From Fen-1258 sp964449775 (GTDB taxonomy: Bacteria; Bacteroidota; Ignavibacteria; Ignavibacteriales; Melioribacteraceae), in assembly GCA_964449775.1 (NCBI GenBank), contig CAYVBQ010000011.1, positions 1-64,000 of the forward strand: DNA of 64,000 nt, given 5' to 3'. The notes beneath the pieces are model-generated. The model did no database searches. It was not told the origin of the DNA and worked only from the letters and a program-made list of their open reading frames with translations. Shown here one piece after another: positions 26,283-35,195 of this stretch (the stretch's first letter is position 1; each line of letters starts with the position of its first letter). A program made the translations under genes and the position numbers.

Positions 26283-27602
26283 TCAATTCTTAAGACCAAC
26301 AACAACTTTAGACCCTTCTACCGCTTTAACAATAATTTTCGAATCGTGATCGATATAGTCCCCTTCCGTAACAACATCAATTCTTTTCCCATCTATCATA
26401 GCTGCACCGGCAGGACGTAGAGTTGTAAGAGCTATTCCCTCTGACCCGACTAAATGCTCAAAAGATTCTCTCGCAGCGTAACCTGATTTGCTGGCTATAT
26501 TAGCTTGAAGTATTAATCTGTTCCAGATAGCTGACTTTGGCAAATATTTTGAAATTATGAAAATAAAAATCGCAGTTACAGCAAAAACCGATGCTAGTTG
26601 AGTTATGGCAACGGAAAGTATAGAATAATCTGTCATTCCAAAATCTGATACTAATCCAAAAAACAAACCGGCAATCATGAATAGAATTCCCAGTACACCT
26701 AGTATTCCAAATCCGGGAATTAAAAATATTTCTAAGATCAGTAGAATAACACCAAGAATGAAAATTACAATCTCAATAACGGAAGCAAGATCAAGTATAT
26801 AACTCGACCCGAAGAAAAGAGCCAGTGCAATTAGACCGGCAGTTCCGGGTAGCCCCCAGCCTGGTGTTTTTATTTCTGTAAAGATTCCGAGCATACCAAT
26901 CATTATTAGCAATGAAGAGATTATCGGATTGTTCAGGAACCGTACAAAATCTTCTGCCCAATTTGATGAGATTAATACTTCCTCTGCATTCTCAAGACTA
27001 AATACTTTTTTCAAATCGGAGATATTGGTTAAAACTGTATCAGCCATTTTATACTTAACCGCTTCTTCAGAAGTCAATGTGATAAGTTTTTTATCGTCAT
27101 CATTCAAATCAGTAACAACAATAGTTTCATCAACCATTCCTTGCGCGATATCCGTACGTCTTCCATTTTTTTCAGCAGTCGCACGCATTTCCGAGCGCAT
27201 GTATGATTGATATTTCTCCGATTGCTTTTGTCCCGCTTGATCCACTACCGTCGAGGCACCCATTGATGCACCCGGTACCATTACGATTTTTTCACAAGAA
27301 AGAGCTATTAGAGCACCGGCAGAAATTGCACGTTTATCAATAAAGGCGATTGTTTTTACCCGGCTGTTGAGTATGGCATCTTTTATTTGAGTTGCGGCAT
27401 CAACCCTGCCTCCAAAAGTATTAATTCGAAAAATTATTGCAGTGGCATTTGCTTCCCCGGCTTCGTTAATAACTCTTTTGACGAAAGGTGCAAGACCCAG
27501 ATCAATATCGCCTTCGATATTGGCTTGATAGACTAATGGACGTTGAGCAGATAAGCTCGAGAAGAAGAAAACGCAGATTAATATGAATAGCAATCGTTTC
27601 AA
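26283..27602 (-). CDS. NfeD-type membrane serine protease (ClpP-class)
   Basis: Long-form NfeD protein. Using TTG 27602 (AGAGGA upstream) gives a neat signal peptide MKRLLFIL...SLSAQ; ATG 27632 would add 10 polar residues. Residues 25-200 are the ClpP-like domain with the nucleophile Ser in KRAISAGALIALSC and the oxyanion Gly-Gly in NTFGGRVDAATQI; four to five membrane helices follow (about 230-360), then a C-terminal OB-fold NfeD domain (GSEGIALTTLRPAGAAMIDG). The family cleaves or scaffolds membrane proteins such as stomatins. Monocistronic, convergent with the lipoprotein gene. Confidence 0.9.
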   Translation of the reverse strand: MKRLLFILICVFFFSSLSAQRPLVYQANIEGDIDLGLAPFVKRVINEAGEANATAIIFRINTFGGRVDAATQIKDAILNSRVKTIAFIDKRAISAGALIALSCEKIVMVPGASMGASTVVDQAGQKQSEKYQSYMRSEMRATAEKNGRRTDIAQGMVDETIVVTDLNDDDKKLITLTSEEAVKYKMADTVLTNISDLKKVFSLENAEEVLISSNWAEDFVRFLNNPIISSLLIMIGMLGIFTEIKTPGWGLPGTAGLIALALFFGSSYILDLASVIEIVIFILGVILLILEIFLIPGFGILGVLGILFMIAGLFFGLVSDFGMTDYSILSVAITQLASVFAVTAIFIFIISKYLPKSAIWNRLILQANIASKSGYAARESFEHLVGSEGIALTTLRPAGAAMIDGKRIDVVTEGDYIDHDSKIIVKAVEGSKVVVGLKN

Positions 27603-27679
27603 TGGTTCCTCTATAATGTGAAAATTTTCCACTAACTACTTACTTAAAAAGAAGAACTATTTCAACAATTCTTTCTTAA

Positions 27680-27776
27680 GGGCGGTTCTAAAAATATCAA
27701 AATTCTCTGCGGACTTTGCGTTCTCTCTGAGCTCTCTGCGTTAAATATTTCCATTCAATAATTTTTAGAACCGTTC
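27680..27776. mobile_element. 97-bp MITE (copy 3 of 3) at the end of the speB-type gene
   Basis: Ends GGGCGGTTCTAAAAA and TTTTTAGAACCGTTC are inverted with 2 mismatches. TTAA is duplicated at 27676-27679 and 27777-27780, and the second copy contains the stop codon of the minus-strand gene. The interior shares CTCTGCGGACTTTGCG and CTCTCTGCGTTAAAT with copy 2. Confidence 0.9.
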
Positions 27777-28667
27777 TTAACGATGAATGAAAGCGTAATT
27801 TAAAATTTTATATACCAATTTTGCAGCAACAAAATTTGATGACGGGTGAAATTTGTTAGGCGCCAATTCAACAACATCAAATCCTACAATATTTTTTTCG
27901 AGACCGATAATCTTTAGCAGGTTCATCGTTTCATCCCAGAACAAACCGCCGGGTTCCGGTGTTCCTGTAGCAGGCATAAATGAAGGATCGAATCCGTCAA
28001 TATCAAAAGTAATGTAAACATTCTCACTTAAATTTCTTACAACTAATTCTTGCCAGTTGTCGCCATACATTCCCAACTTGATTTCGCGCGCATAAAATGT
28101 TTTGATCTGTTTCTCTTTCCGAAAATCAGCTTCATCTTTAGATTGAGCACGAATTCCTACTTGAACAATATTCGGATTGAATTCTGCAACTCGCGCCATA
28201 ACACTTGCATGCGAATATTTAGAACCTTCATAGCTTTGGCGTAAGTCTGAATGAGCATCAATTTGCAGAATTGATAAGTTTGGAAACCTTTCGTAATGAG
28301 CCATGATCGGTGCGGTTGATAATGAATGCTCGCCGCCTAAAGTAACGACTAACTTTCCGGCATCAATGTGCTTGGCAACTTCTCTATAAATTTTGTCGAG
28401 AGATTTTTCAATAGAGAGTTTTTGAAGATTAACAGGCTCAAGAGTGCATATTCCTTTTTCAAAACATAGTTCTCTGCTCTGCTCTTCATCATAGAATTCA
28501 ACATAGTGAGACGCTTTAAGAATTTCTTCCGGACCTTTGCAGGTTCCCTTTCCATAGCTCACGGTTTTTTCTAATGGTGCCGGTACAATTACAATTTGAG
28601 AATCATCGTAATTAGAATATTCTTTTTCTATTGCAAGAAAATTTTTCTTGATACCAAGTTCTTTCAT
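27777..28667 (-). CDS. speB: ureohydrolase, agmatinase/arginase family (SpeB-like)
   Basis: Binuclear Mn enzyme that hydrolyses agmatine or a related guanidino compound to urea. Metal motifs: GGEHS, DAHSD (D-x-H-x-D), SHASVMAR, DIDGFDP and TPEPGG. N-terminal VPAPLEKTVSYGKGTCKGP is the substrate-proximal stretch. I start at ATG 28667 (MKELGIKK); the upstream ATG at 28751 would add 28 residues encoded by a repeat-like hairpin. The protein is about 296 residues. Substrate cannot be fixed from sequence. Its stop codon lies in the target site of MITE copy 3. Confidence 0.88.
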   Translation of the reverse strand: MKELGIKKNFLAIEKEYSNYDDSQIVIVPAPLEKTVSYGKGTCKGPEEILKASHYVEFYDEEQSRELCFEKGICTLEPVNLQKLSIEKSLDKIYREVAKHIDAGKLVVTLGGEHSLSTAPIMAHYERFPNLSILQIDAHSDLRQSYEGSKYSHASVMARVAEFNPNIVQVGIRAQSKDEADFRKEKQIKTFYAREIKLGMYGDNWQELVVRNLSENVYITFDIDGFDPSFMPATGTPEPGGLFWDETMNLLKIIGLEKNIVGFDVVELAPNKFHPSSNFVAAKLVYKILNYAFIHR

Positions 28668-28671
28668 AACA

Positions 28672-28711
28672 GCCCTCACCCTTCCCTCTCCAAAAAGGAG
28701 AGAGCTTAGGT
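28672..28711. repeat. CCCTCACCC...CTCTCC/GGAGAG intergenic hairpin upstream of speB
   Basis: CCCTCACCCTTCCCTCTCC, an A-rich loop, and GGAGAGAGCTTAGG form a hairpin. This is a type of intergenic repeat common in these phyla. A second unit, CCCTCTCCCTTA, starts the inverted-repeat element at 28787. Confidence 0.5.
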
Positions 28712-28786
28712 AAAAAAAATAATTCAACACTGATTTTTTATGAACATTCAAAGTTGCTTTTTGAAATCAACTCCATTAATAAATTT

Positions 28787-29334
28787 CCCTCTCCCTTAGG
28801 GCAATGCTGTCAGGTTAAGAAAGATATTGACCATCCCAGTGGGATTTCGGCTATGAAATCAAAAAAATAACAATGTCATTGCGAGTCCCGATCTTGTCTA
28901 TCGGTTTACCTGCAGAAGGCATGGCAGACAGGTTAATCGGGACGAAGCAATCTCAAAGTATTTCATTGTACAGATCCTTCCATTCGTGATTCATTGAAAT
29001 AATCAATTCTAACTTCTTTTTTCTTGAACCAGCTTTTATTTGCTTCTCTTTTGAAATTGCCGAATAAGCATCCTTATGGACTTCATACCAAACTAATTTC
29101 GAACAATTATATTTTTTAGTAAACCCGTCTATTAGTTTTTCTTTATGTTCATAAACTCTTCTTACTAGATTATTTGTTACACCGGTATATAATACCGTGT
29201 TGTTTTTATTTGTCTGAATATAGACGTAATAATTTTTGTCCATAATTCTTTGTCCCTGCTTTTAGATTGCTTCGGTCGCAAGCTCCCTCGCAATGACAAT
29301 GCCTTAACCTGACAACATTGGGGTAAGGAGTGGG
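28787..29334. mobile_element. 548-bp inverted-repeat element carrying a GIY-YIG nuclease gene
   Basis: Left end CCCTCTCCCTTAGGGCAATG then CTGTCAGGTTAAG; right end, on the complement, CCCACTCCTTACCCCAATG then TTGTCAGGTTAAG. The match is over 30 bases with few mismatches. Nested inside are inward-facing GTCATTGCGAG units at 28875-28885 and 29287-29297. The single gene between them encodes a GIY-YIG domain protein. No clear target duplication. Confidence 0.75.
28953..29243 (-). CDS. GIY-YIG nuclease domain protein
   Basis: 96 residues, a stand-alone GIY-YIG domain (UPF0213/UvrC-N size). YYVYIQTNKNNTVLYTGVT gives the YVY and YTG halves, followed by the Arg in NLVRRVYEHK, and the conserved Glu and Asn-like positions (SKEKQIK, SRKKKLELI). 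These small nucleases are frequent and multi-copy in Bacteroidota-type genomes. Here it lies inside long inverted repeats, so it may be part of a mobile unit. Start ATG 29243; no strong ribosome site. Confidence 0.9.
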   Translation of the reverse strand: MDKNYYVYIQTNKNNTVLYTGVTNNLVRRVYEHKEKLIDGFTKKYNCSKLVWYEVHKDAYSAISKEKQIKAGSRKKKLELIISMNHEWKDLYNEIL

Positions 29335-29339
29335 CTTCT

Positions 29340-29666
29340 TTATTTTTTATCACCGCTATCTTTAACCACAACTGCAATTGCTGTGCGTTCAAATTTGATT
29401 TTTACATTATTGCCTACATCGACGAGAACGGTTTTATCTTCCAGACCGGCAATAGTACCATGCATTCCACCGGTAAGAACAACTTTATCGCCTTTCTGAA
29501 TTGCTCCAAGCATAGCTTTCTGCTCTTTAGCTCTCTTCTGCTGCGGACGAATAATCATAAAATAAAATATTGCGAAGATAGCGCCGAACATTATCAATGT
29601 GCTAATCATTCCGCCGCCACCGCCTTCACCGCCCGGTTGTGGCGCCATTGCTAATAAGATTCCCAT
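29340..29666 (-). CDS. yajC: preprotein translocase subunit YajC
   Basis: 108 residues with one membrane helix (MISTLIMFGAIFAIFYFMIIRPQQKR) and the typical IRPQQKR boundary, then the small cytoplasmic barrel with GDKVVLTGGMHGTIAG. It assists SecDF in export. It begins immediately after the tgt stop, the common tgt-yajC order. A glycine run (GGEGGGGG) precedes the helix. Confidence 0.96.
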   Translation of the reverse strand: MGILLAMAPQPGGEGGGGGMISTLIMFGAIFAIFYFMIIRPQQKRAKEQKAMLGAIQKGDKVVLTGGMHGTIAGLEDKTVLVDVGNNVKIKFERTAIAVVVKDSGDKK

Positions 29667-30818
29667 TTACTTCTCCTCTTTTGTTTGTACGTTTATTGAA
29701 ATTATTTTTGAATAACTATTTTTCCATTCGATAAAACTTCCGTCAATAATTCTTTTTCTCGCTTCCCGAATTAGATCAAGATAAAAGCTTAGGTTATGTA
29801 TCGTAGCAAGCTCGAGCGCCAGCACCTCTTTTGCGTTGAAAAGATGACGCAAATAAGCTCTCGAAAAATTTTTACAAGTATAGCAACCGCAATTTGAATC
29901 AAGCGGAGTAAAATCATCTTTATAAGCCGCGTTTCTCATCGAAACAATTCCATGTGAAGTGAACAAGTAGGCGTTACGTGCGTTACGTGTCGGCATAACA
30001 CAATCAAACATATCAACACCACGTGCAATTGCTTCCAAAATATTTTCGGGTCTGCCAACACCCATCAAATATCTTGGCTTGTTCGCCGGTATAAAATCCG
30101 CTGTGAAATCAACAAGATCATACATCAATTCTGTAGGTTCACCTACTGCAAGTCCGCCAATTGAGTATCCGTCAAAATCTAACTTCACCAAATCTCTAGC
30201 AGATGCTTCCCGCAAATCTTTATAAACACTACCCTGAATTATCCCGAAAAGATATTGCGGACTTCCATATAACGGTTCCGTCTCTTCAAAAGCATTTTTA
30301 TTCAGAACAGCCCAATCTGAGGTAAGTTCTTTCGACTTCCTCGCGTATTCGTATTCACACGGATAAGGTGTACACTCATCAAGAGGCATCATGATATCGG
30401 AACCGATACTTCGCTGAATCTCAATTACTTTTTGAGGAGAAAAGAAGTGTGTAGATCCATCAAGATGAGACCGGAATTCAACGCCGTCTTTTTTCAGCTT
30501 TCGTAAATCGGAAAGACTGTAAACTTGGAAACCACCGCTGTCGGTAAGAATTGGACGTTCCCAATTCATGAAGCGATGCAGCCCTCCGGCTTGCTCAAGA
30601 ATTTTTGTTCCGGGTCTTAAATACAAGTGATAAGTATTTGAAAGAACAATCTCTGCATTAATTTCCGTTTCAAGAACACGCTGAGTTATTGCTTTAACTG
30701 TACCTTGAGTTCCGACCGGCATAAAAATAGGGGTTTTTACAACTCCATGCCCGGTAATTAACTCACCTACTCGTGCTTTGGAATTTTTATCGTTATAATT
30801 AACTGAGAATCTTAGCAA
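29667..30818 (-). CDS. tgt: queuine tRNA-ribosyltransferase
   Basis: Exchanges guanine-34 for preQ1 in GUN-anticodon tRNAs. Active Asp in LTDSGGFQVYSL, substrate region VGRPENILEAIARGVDMFDCVMPTRNARN, and a zinc site CGCYTCKNF followed by His in YLRHLF. ATG 30866 would add 16 hydrophobic residues; TTG 30818 gives MLRFSVNYND, aligning with the normal start, so I use it (moderate certainty). yajC follows without gap. Confidence 0.95.
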   Translation of the reverse strand: MLRFSVNYNDKNSKARVGELITGHGVVKTPIFMPVGTQGTVKAITQRVLETEINAEIVLSNTYHLYLRPGTKILEQAGGLHRFMNWERPILTDSGGFQVYSLSDLRKLKKDGVEFRSHLDGSTHFFSPQKVIEIQRSIGSDIMMPLDECTPYPCEYEYARKSKELTSDWAVLNKNAFEETEPLYGSPQYLFGIIQGSVYKDLREASARDLVKLDFDGYSIGGLAVGEPTELMYDLVDFTADFIPANKPRYLMGVGRPENILEAIARGVDMFDCVMPTRNARNAYLFTSHGIVSMRNAAYKDDFTPLDSNCGCYTCKNFSRAYLRHLFNAKEVLALELATIHNLSFYLDLIREARKRIIDGSFIEWKNSYSKIISINVQTKEEK

Positions 30819-30924
30819 TACACTTCTTATAAATTGGGGCAGAAAGATAATGGAAAATATGAACATCTTCCATCAAAGATGATAATCGGTCTATTCAACT
30901 GCAGAGATAATTGCTACAAATAAT

Positions 30925-31275
30925 TTATCCTTGTTCCACTAAACCGTTCCAACCAATGATACCACTTTTAAGATTATAAACTCTTTCGAAGCCCAATTGT
31001 TTCATTTTTTTGTAAGCAGCATAACTTCTTCTTCCCGAGCGGCAATAGATAAGATAAGTTTTTGTTTTATCTAATTTTTCTATTTTATTCAAAAAATCCG
31101 GTTTGTAAATATCAATCAGAATCGATTTTGGAATTCTCAGTTCAGAATTTTCTTGTTCCGTTCTCACATCAAGAACAATTGCAGTTTTATCGTCATCTAA
31201 AAATTTTTCGAATGAAGCTGAATCAAGGTTACTTGTATCTTCCTTCCTTGATAGAAAATTGCGCAGGATGCTCAC
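30925..31275 (-). CDS. rhodanese-domain protein
   Basis: 116 residues, one rhodanese domain: VLDVRTEQENSELRIPKS, LDKTKTYLIYCRSGRRS with the catalytic Cys in the CRSGRR loop, and NLKSGIIGWNG at the end. Such single-domain proteins carry persulfide sulfur. No signal peptide, so cytoplasmic. It lies between tgt and the CorC-like gene with 40-60 base gaps. Confidence 0.92.
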   Translation of the reverse strand: MSILRNFLSRKEDTSNLDSASFEKFLDDDKTAIVLDVRTEQENSELRIPKSILIDIYKPDFLNKIEKLDKTKTYLIYCRSGRRSYAAYKKMKQLGFERVYNLKSGIIGWNGLVEQG

Positions 31276-31322
31276 TACTTCTCCGATCTTTTCTTTGATA
31301 ACAACTTGAGATGAGAATTAAT

Positions 31323-32582
31323 TCACTCTTGGGATTCTTGATCAATGGTTAATTTTATCATGTCGATTTTGGTGTTGTCGGATTTCAAGATCAGAATAGT
31401 ATAACTATCCATCTTAAACGATTCACCTTTTTTGGGAATGCGTCCTATCTTGTAAGTAATGTACCCTGCAATAGTTTCGTAATCCCCTTCCGGAATTTTA
31501 AAATCCATCTCTTCATTTAGATAATCGATCTCAACTTTACCGCTAAGCAGATAAGAATTAACATCAACTTTTTTTGCAACTTTTTCGTTCACGTCATCAT
31601 ATTCATCACGAATTTCTCCGAACAGCTCTTCGATCAAATCTTCGGCTGTAAGTATTCCTGCTGTTCCGCCGAATTCATCAACAACTACGGCGAAAGAAAA
31701 CTGTTTATCTAGAAATTCATTCAGCATTTCCATGCTCTTTTTTGTCTCGGGCACAAACACAACTTCACGTGTTACTGATTTAACATCTTTCGGCTGCTTA
31801 AAAATATCTTTTGTAAAAAGTGTTCCTTTAATATTATCCAGATTCTCATCGAAAACGACAATTTTTGAATAGCCCGATTCAATAAATGTATCCAGTACTT
31901 CATTCATCGTGCTGTTAATTTCAACGCCGACTATATCTGTCCGTGGAGTCATTGCTTCATAAACACGCTGCTCACGAATGTCAATTACTTTGCTGATAAT
32001 GTCCGATTGTTCTTCATCCATTTTACCGGCATCTGAGCTTTCTTCAATTAGATTTTGAATATCCTCTTTATCGAAGATATGGAGAAATTCTTCCTCCTCT
32101 CTTTGATTTGTTCTGCTTAAAACAGATGAAATTGTTGAGATAGTCCTTACGAACGGATACATAATGATAGTCATAACGCGCAAAGGAATAGCGGAGATTA
32201 GTATAAAACGGTCGGCGAGTTCCCTTCCAAAATATTTTGGAATGAGATCTCCAAACAGTAAAAGCAGAGTTGTTGTGATAAGGAGTATGGCGAATTCTTC
32301 CAGCCCGAAGATCTTAGAAAGGAAAATAGCGCTGAGCGAAGCAAACGTGATATTTACAATGTTGTTTGAGATTAAAATTGAAGAGTAGAATATGTCCGGA
32401 TTATTTATAAAGTAGCGCGCATTTTTTGCAGATAAATTATTTTTTCTTGCACGGATTTCAACTTTGATTTTATTGGCAACAATAAAAGCTATTTCCGAAG
32501 AGGCGAAAAAAGCACTTAGAAGCAAAAGCACAAACAAAATTAAAAGATCATTAGCCATCATATATCTCAGAAAAACATCCAT
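31323..32582 (-). CDS. HlyC/CorC-family transporter-like protein (CNNM-CBS-CorC_HlyC)
   Basis: 419 residues. N-terminal DUF21/CNNM membrane domain (about 10-180; LSAFFASSEIAFI), two CBS domains (about 200-330; MTPRTDIVGVEI, VVDEFGGTAGILTAEDLIEELFGEIRDEYDD) and a C-terminal CorC_HlyC domain (SYLLSGKVEIDYLNEE, DYETIAGYI). The family is linked to divalent cation handling. Its start overlaps the end of the UbiA-like gene by 16 bases; ATG 32561 or 32558 is also possible. A paralogue lies at 43521-44801. Confidence 0.92.
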   Translation of the reverse strand: MDVFLRYMMANDLLILFVLLLLSAFFASSEIAFIVANKIKVEIRARKNNLSAKNARYFINNPDIFYSSILISNNIVNITFASLSAIFLSKIFGLEEFAILLITTTLLLLFGDLIPKYFGRELADRFILISAIPLRVMTIIMYPFVRTISTISSVLSRTNQREEEEFLHIFDKEDIQNLIEESSDAGKMDEEQSDIISKVIDIREQRVYEAMTPRTDIVGVEINSTMNEVLDTFIESGYSKIVVFDENLDNIKGTLFTKDIFKQPKDVKSVTREVVFVPETKKSMEMLNEFLDKQFSFAVVVDEFGGTAGILTAEDLIEELFGEIRDEYDDVNEKVAKKVDVNSYLLSGKVEIDYLNEEMDFKIPEGDYETIAGYITYKIGRIPKKGESFKMDSYTILILKSDNTKIDMIKLTIDQESQE

Positions 32583-33475
32583 ATTTTATAAAAATAAATT
32601 ATAAACACAGCAGAGGCGACATAAAAGATCAAATTGATAATCATCGGTGGATCGGTGAGAATTACCTCAATCACGTTCTCACCTCTATCTTTCTTATAGA
32701 CCAGGTACATATACCTAAAAATACCAAAAATGACAAACATCGTGGTAAAGATTAATCTTTCTGTTCCGAACTTTTCAACTGTTTTATCTGCAACTGAATA
32801 TAGTGCGTAACTCAAAATTACTCCGCTTCCGGTCATGGCAACAATTTGATCTATAAAATTGAGCGAGTAATCCTTTAATACTGTTCTTTGCTCTTTGGCA
32901 TCGGGACTGTTGGCGATTTCAACACGCCGTTTCATTACAGCCAAAAAAAGGCTTAGAAACATAGTAGTGAGTATTAACCATTTGGAAATATAAACTGAGA
33001 TCAACAATCCGCCTCCAATAACACGAAGCATAAACCCGGAAGCGATGCAAAAAATATCTACAATTACAATCTCTTTAAGAAACATCGTATAAAGAATATT
33101 TATGAAGACGTATATCCAGACAATTATCATGAAAGAGAGATTCATCTTAAAGGTGATGAGAGCAAGAAGAAGATAAAGAAAAGCTCCTAAAACCAGGGCG
33201 TTCTTTTGGGATATTTTTCCGCCTGCTATCGGGCGATCCTTTTTGAGCGGATGAATCGCATCATTTGGCGCATCAACAATATCATTTAGTACATAAACCG
33301 CGCTCGATGCGATAGAAAAAGTTACAAATCCCGTAACAATGATATAAAATGTGTTTGCATCGAAGAGAAGTTTTGCAAAGACTACCGGTACAAAAACAAA
33401 AAAATTTTTTGCCCAGCTCTTTACCCGCAGCAGTTTAATGTAATTCGAGATATTAGAAAACAGCTGATTCCTCAT
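32567..33475 (-). CDS. UbiA-family prenyltransferase, decaprenyl-phosphate phosphoribosyltransferase-like
   Basis: Polytopic membrane enzyme of about 302 residues. The first Asp motif is NDIVDAPNDAIHPLKKDRPIA, a form (HPxKxxRPIA) typical of the phosphoribosyl-transferring branch that makes decaprenylphosphoryl-phosphoribose; a second acidic loop appears near DYSLNFIDQ. About eight helices. Start ATG 33475 (the earlier codon is TTG) overlaps the mutase end by 23 bases. Substrate assignment by motif only; it may act in cell-surface arabinose-like sugar supply or elsewhere. Confidence 0.83.
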   Translation of the reverse strand: MRNQLFSNISNYIKLLRVKSWAKNFFVFVPVVFAKLLFDANTFYIIVTGFVTFSIASSAVYVLNDIVDAPNDAIHPLKKDRPIAGGKISQKNALVLGAFLYLLLALITFKMNLSFMIIVWIYVFINILYTMFLKEIVIVDIFCIASGFMLRVIGGGLLISVYISKWLILTTMFLSLFLAVMKRRVEIANSPDAKEQRTVLKDYSLNFIDQIVAMTGSGVILSYALYSVADKTVEKFGTERLIFTTMFVIFGIFRYMYLVYKKDRGENVIEVILTDPPMIINLIFYVASAVFIIYFYKIWMFF

Positions 33476-35108
33476 ATATTCCAAATTGTTGTTTCAATTC
33501 TTCAACCATTTCACCAAGAGTGACATAATTGTTGGCAGCTCTTACAAAAACAGGCATTAAATTTTTTCCATCGCGTGCAGCTTCCTTAATTTCTTCCAAA
33601 CTTTTAGCGACATCATCTTGATTTCTGCTTTGCTTCAATTCTGCTAAACGTTTCTTTTGACTGGCTTCAACATCCGGTGAGATTTGAAGAATCGGGATAT
33701 CCACCTTCTCATTCTCTTCCACGAAATCATTTATTCCAACAATAATCTTTTCTTTCCTTTCGAATTCTTTTTGATAACGGTACGCGGAATTAGCAATTTC
33801 TTTTTGGAAATAACCATGTTCAATTGCCTGAACAACACCGCCGAGAGAATCAATCTCAGCAAAAATTCTTTCCGCTTCGGCTTCCATTTTGTTTGTGAGT
33901 GATTCGACAAAATAACTGCCACCAAGAGGATCAACAGTATTTATTACTCCGGTTTCATAAGCAAGTAACTGTTGCGTTCGCAGAGCTATCTTAACTGCTT
34001 TCTCACTCGGAAGTGCAAGTGTTTCATCCATCGAATTTGTGTGGAGCGATTGTGTACCGCCGAGAACTGCCGCCATCGCTTGAAAAGCAGTACGGACAAT
34101 GTTGTTTTCCGGCTGTTGCGCAGTAAGTGTGCATCCGGCTGTTTGAGTATGAAACCTTAACCACCAAGACCGCGGATTTTTAGCGCCGTATTTTTCACGT
34201 AATCGTTTTGCGTAAATTCTTCTTGCCGCTCGATACTTTGCGATCTCTTCAAAAAAATCCAAATGAGAATTAAAGAAAAATGAAAGCCGTGGTGCGAATG
34301 AATCAATATCCAATCCTCTTTCCAGACAATTTTCTATATAGGCAAAACCATCAGCCAAAGTGTAGGCGAGTTCTTGTGCTGCAGTTGAGCCGGCTTCCCT
34401 TATGTGATAACCGCTTATCGAAACCGGATTCCATTGAGTTACTTCATTCGTACAATACTCAATCATGTCTGTAATTATTCGCATTGATGGAATTGGGGGA
34501 AAAATAAATTCTTTCTGTGCGATGTACTCTTTTAGAATATCATTTTGAAGTGTTCCGCGAAGTTTGTCAAAACTCACTCCTTGCTTTTGAGCAACTGCCA
34601 GATAGAACGCAAAGATCATAGCAGCCGGAGAATTGATCGTCATTGAAGTAGAAACTTTATCTAACGGAATTCCATCGAATAGTATTTCCATATCTTGAAG
34701 CGATGAGACCGCTACACCGCATATTCCAACTTCACCTTGACTCAACGGTGCATCAGCATCCCATCCCATTAATGTGGGTAGATCAAATGCAACTGATAAA
34801 CCGGTCTGACCATGCCCTAACAAATATTTAAATCGTTCGTTCGTGTCTTCGGGTGTTCCGAATCCAGCAAACTGCCGCATCGTCCATATTTTTCCCCGGT
34901 AACCGTCAGCGTGAATTCCACGTGTGTAAGGATATTCACCGGGAAAATTAATATCGCGCATAAAATCTTGATCGGCAATATCATCCGGTGAATACAATGG
35001 ATTGATAGTTTCTCCGGAAACTGTTGTATACTTAATGCCCGCGGCTTCTGACTTTTCTGATTTATTTTTGTGAGACTGATTTGCTTTCTTGAATTCTTCT
35101 GAAAACAT
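33453..35108 (-). CDS. methylmalonyl-CoA mutase large (N-terminal) subunit
   Basis: 551-residue catalytic chain (TIM barrel) that lacks the C-terminal cobalamin-binding domain, as in the split two-subunit type. Hallmarks: YTRGIHADGYRGKIWTMRQFAGFGTPEDTN, GLSVAFDLPTLMG, FHTQTAGCTLTAQQPENNIVRT and MDETLALPSEKAVKIALRTQQ. The small B12 subunit is not in this window. With biotin carboxylase/carrier and sucD it would complete propionyl-CoA to succinyl-CoA. ATG 35108 sits 87 bases from mutL. Confidence 0.95.
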   Translation of the reverse strand: MFSEEFKKANQSHKNKSEKSEAAGIKYTTVSGETINPLYSPDDIADQDFMRDINFPGEYPYTRGIHADGYRGKIWTMRQFAGFGTPEDTNERFKYLLGHGQTGLSVAFDLPTLMGWDADAPLSQGEVGICGVAVSSLQDMEILFDGIPLDKVSTSMTINSPAAMIFAFYLAVAQKQGVSFDKLRGTLQNDILKEYIAQKEFIFPPIPSMRIITDMIEYCTNEVTQWNPVSISGYHIREAGSTAAQELAYTLADGFAYIENCLERGLDIDSFAPRLSFFFNSHLDFFEEIAKYRAARRIYAKRLREKYGAKNPRSWWLRFHTQTAGCTLTAQQPENNIVRTAFQAMAAVLGGTQSLHTNSMDETLALPSEKAVKIALRTQQLLAYETGVINTVDPLGGSYFVESLTNKMEAEAERIFAEIDSLGGVVQAIEHGYFQKEIANSAYRYQKEFERKEKIIVGINDFVEENEKVDIPILQISPDVEASQKKRLAELKQSRNQDDVAKSLEEIKEAARDGKNLMPVFVRAANNYVTLGEMVEELKQQFGIYEESAVF

Positions 35109-35195
35109 TTATTCCTCTACCTTCTTTGGATTGTTTCAAAAATTGAAACTAATTTGTGGAAAAAATACGAAACGGTCTTGCCTACTGCAAACAAG

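Noticed and set aside
28668..28751. N-terminal extension of the speB-type protein
   Set aside because: The 28 extra codons are encoded by an intergenic hairpin repeat, and the family starts near MKELGIKK.
29177..29392. 71-codon minus-strand frame between yajC and the GIY-YIG gene
   Set aside because: It reads through the terminal repeat and overlaps both genes; composition looks random.
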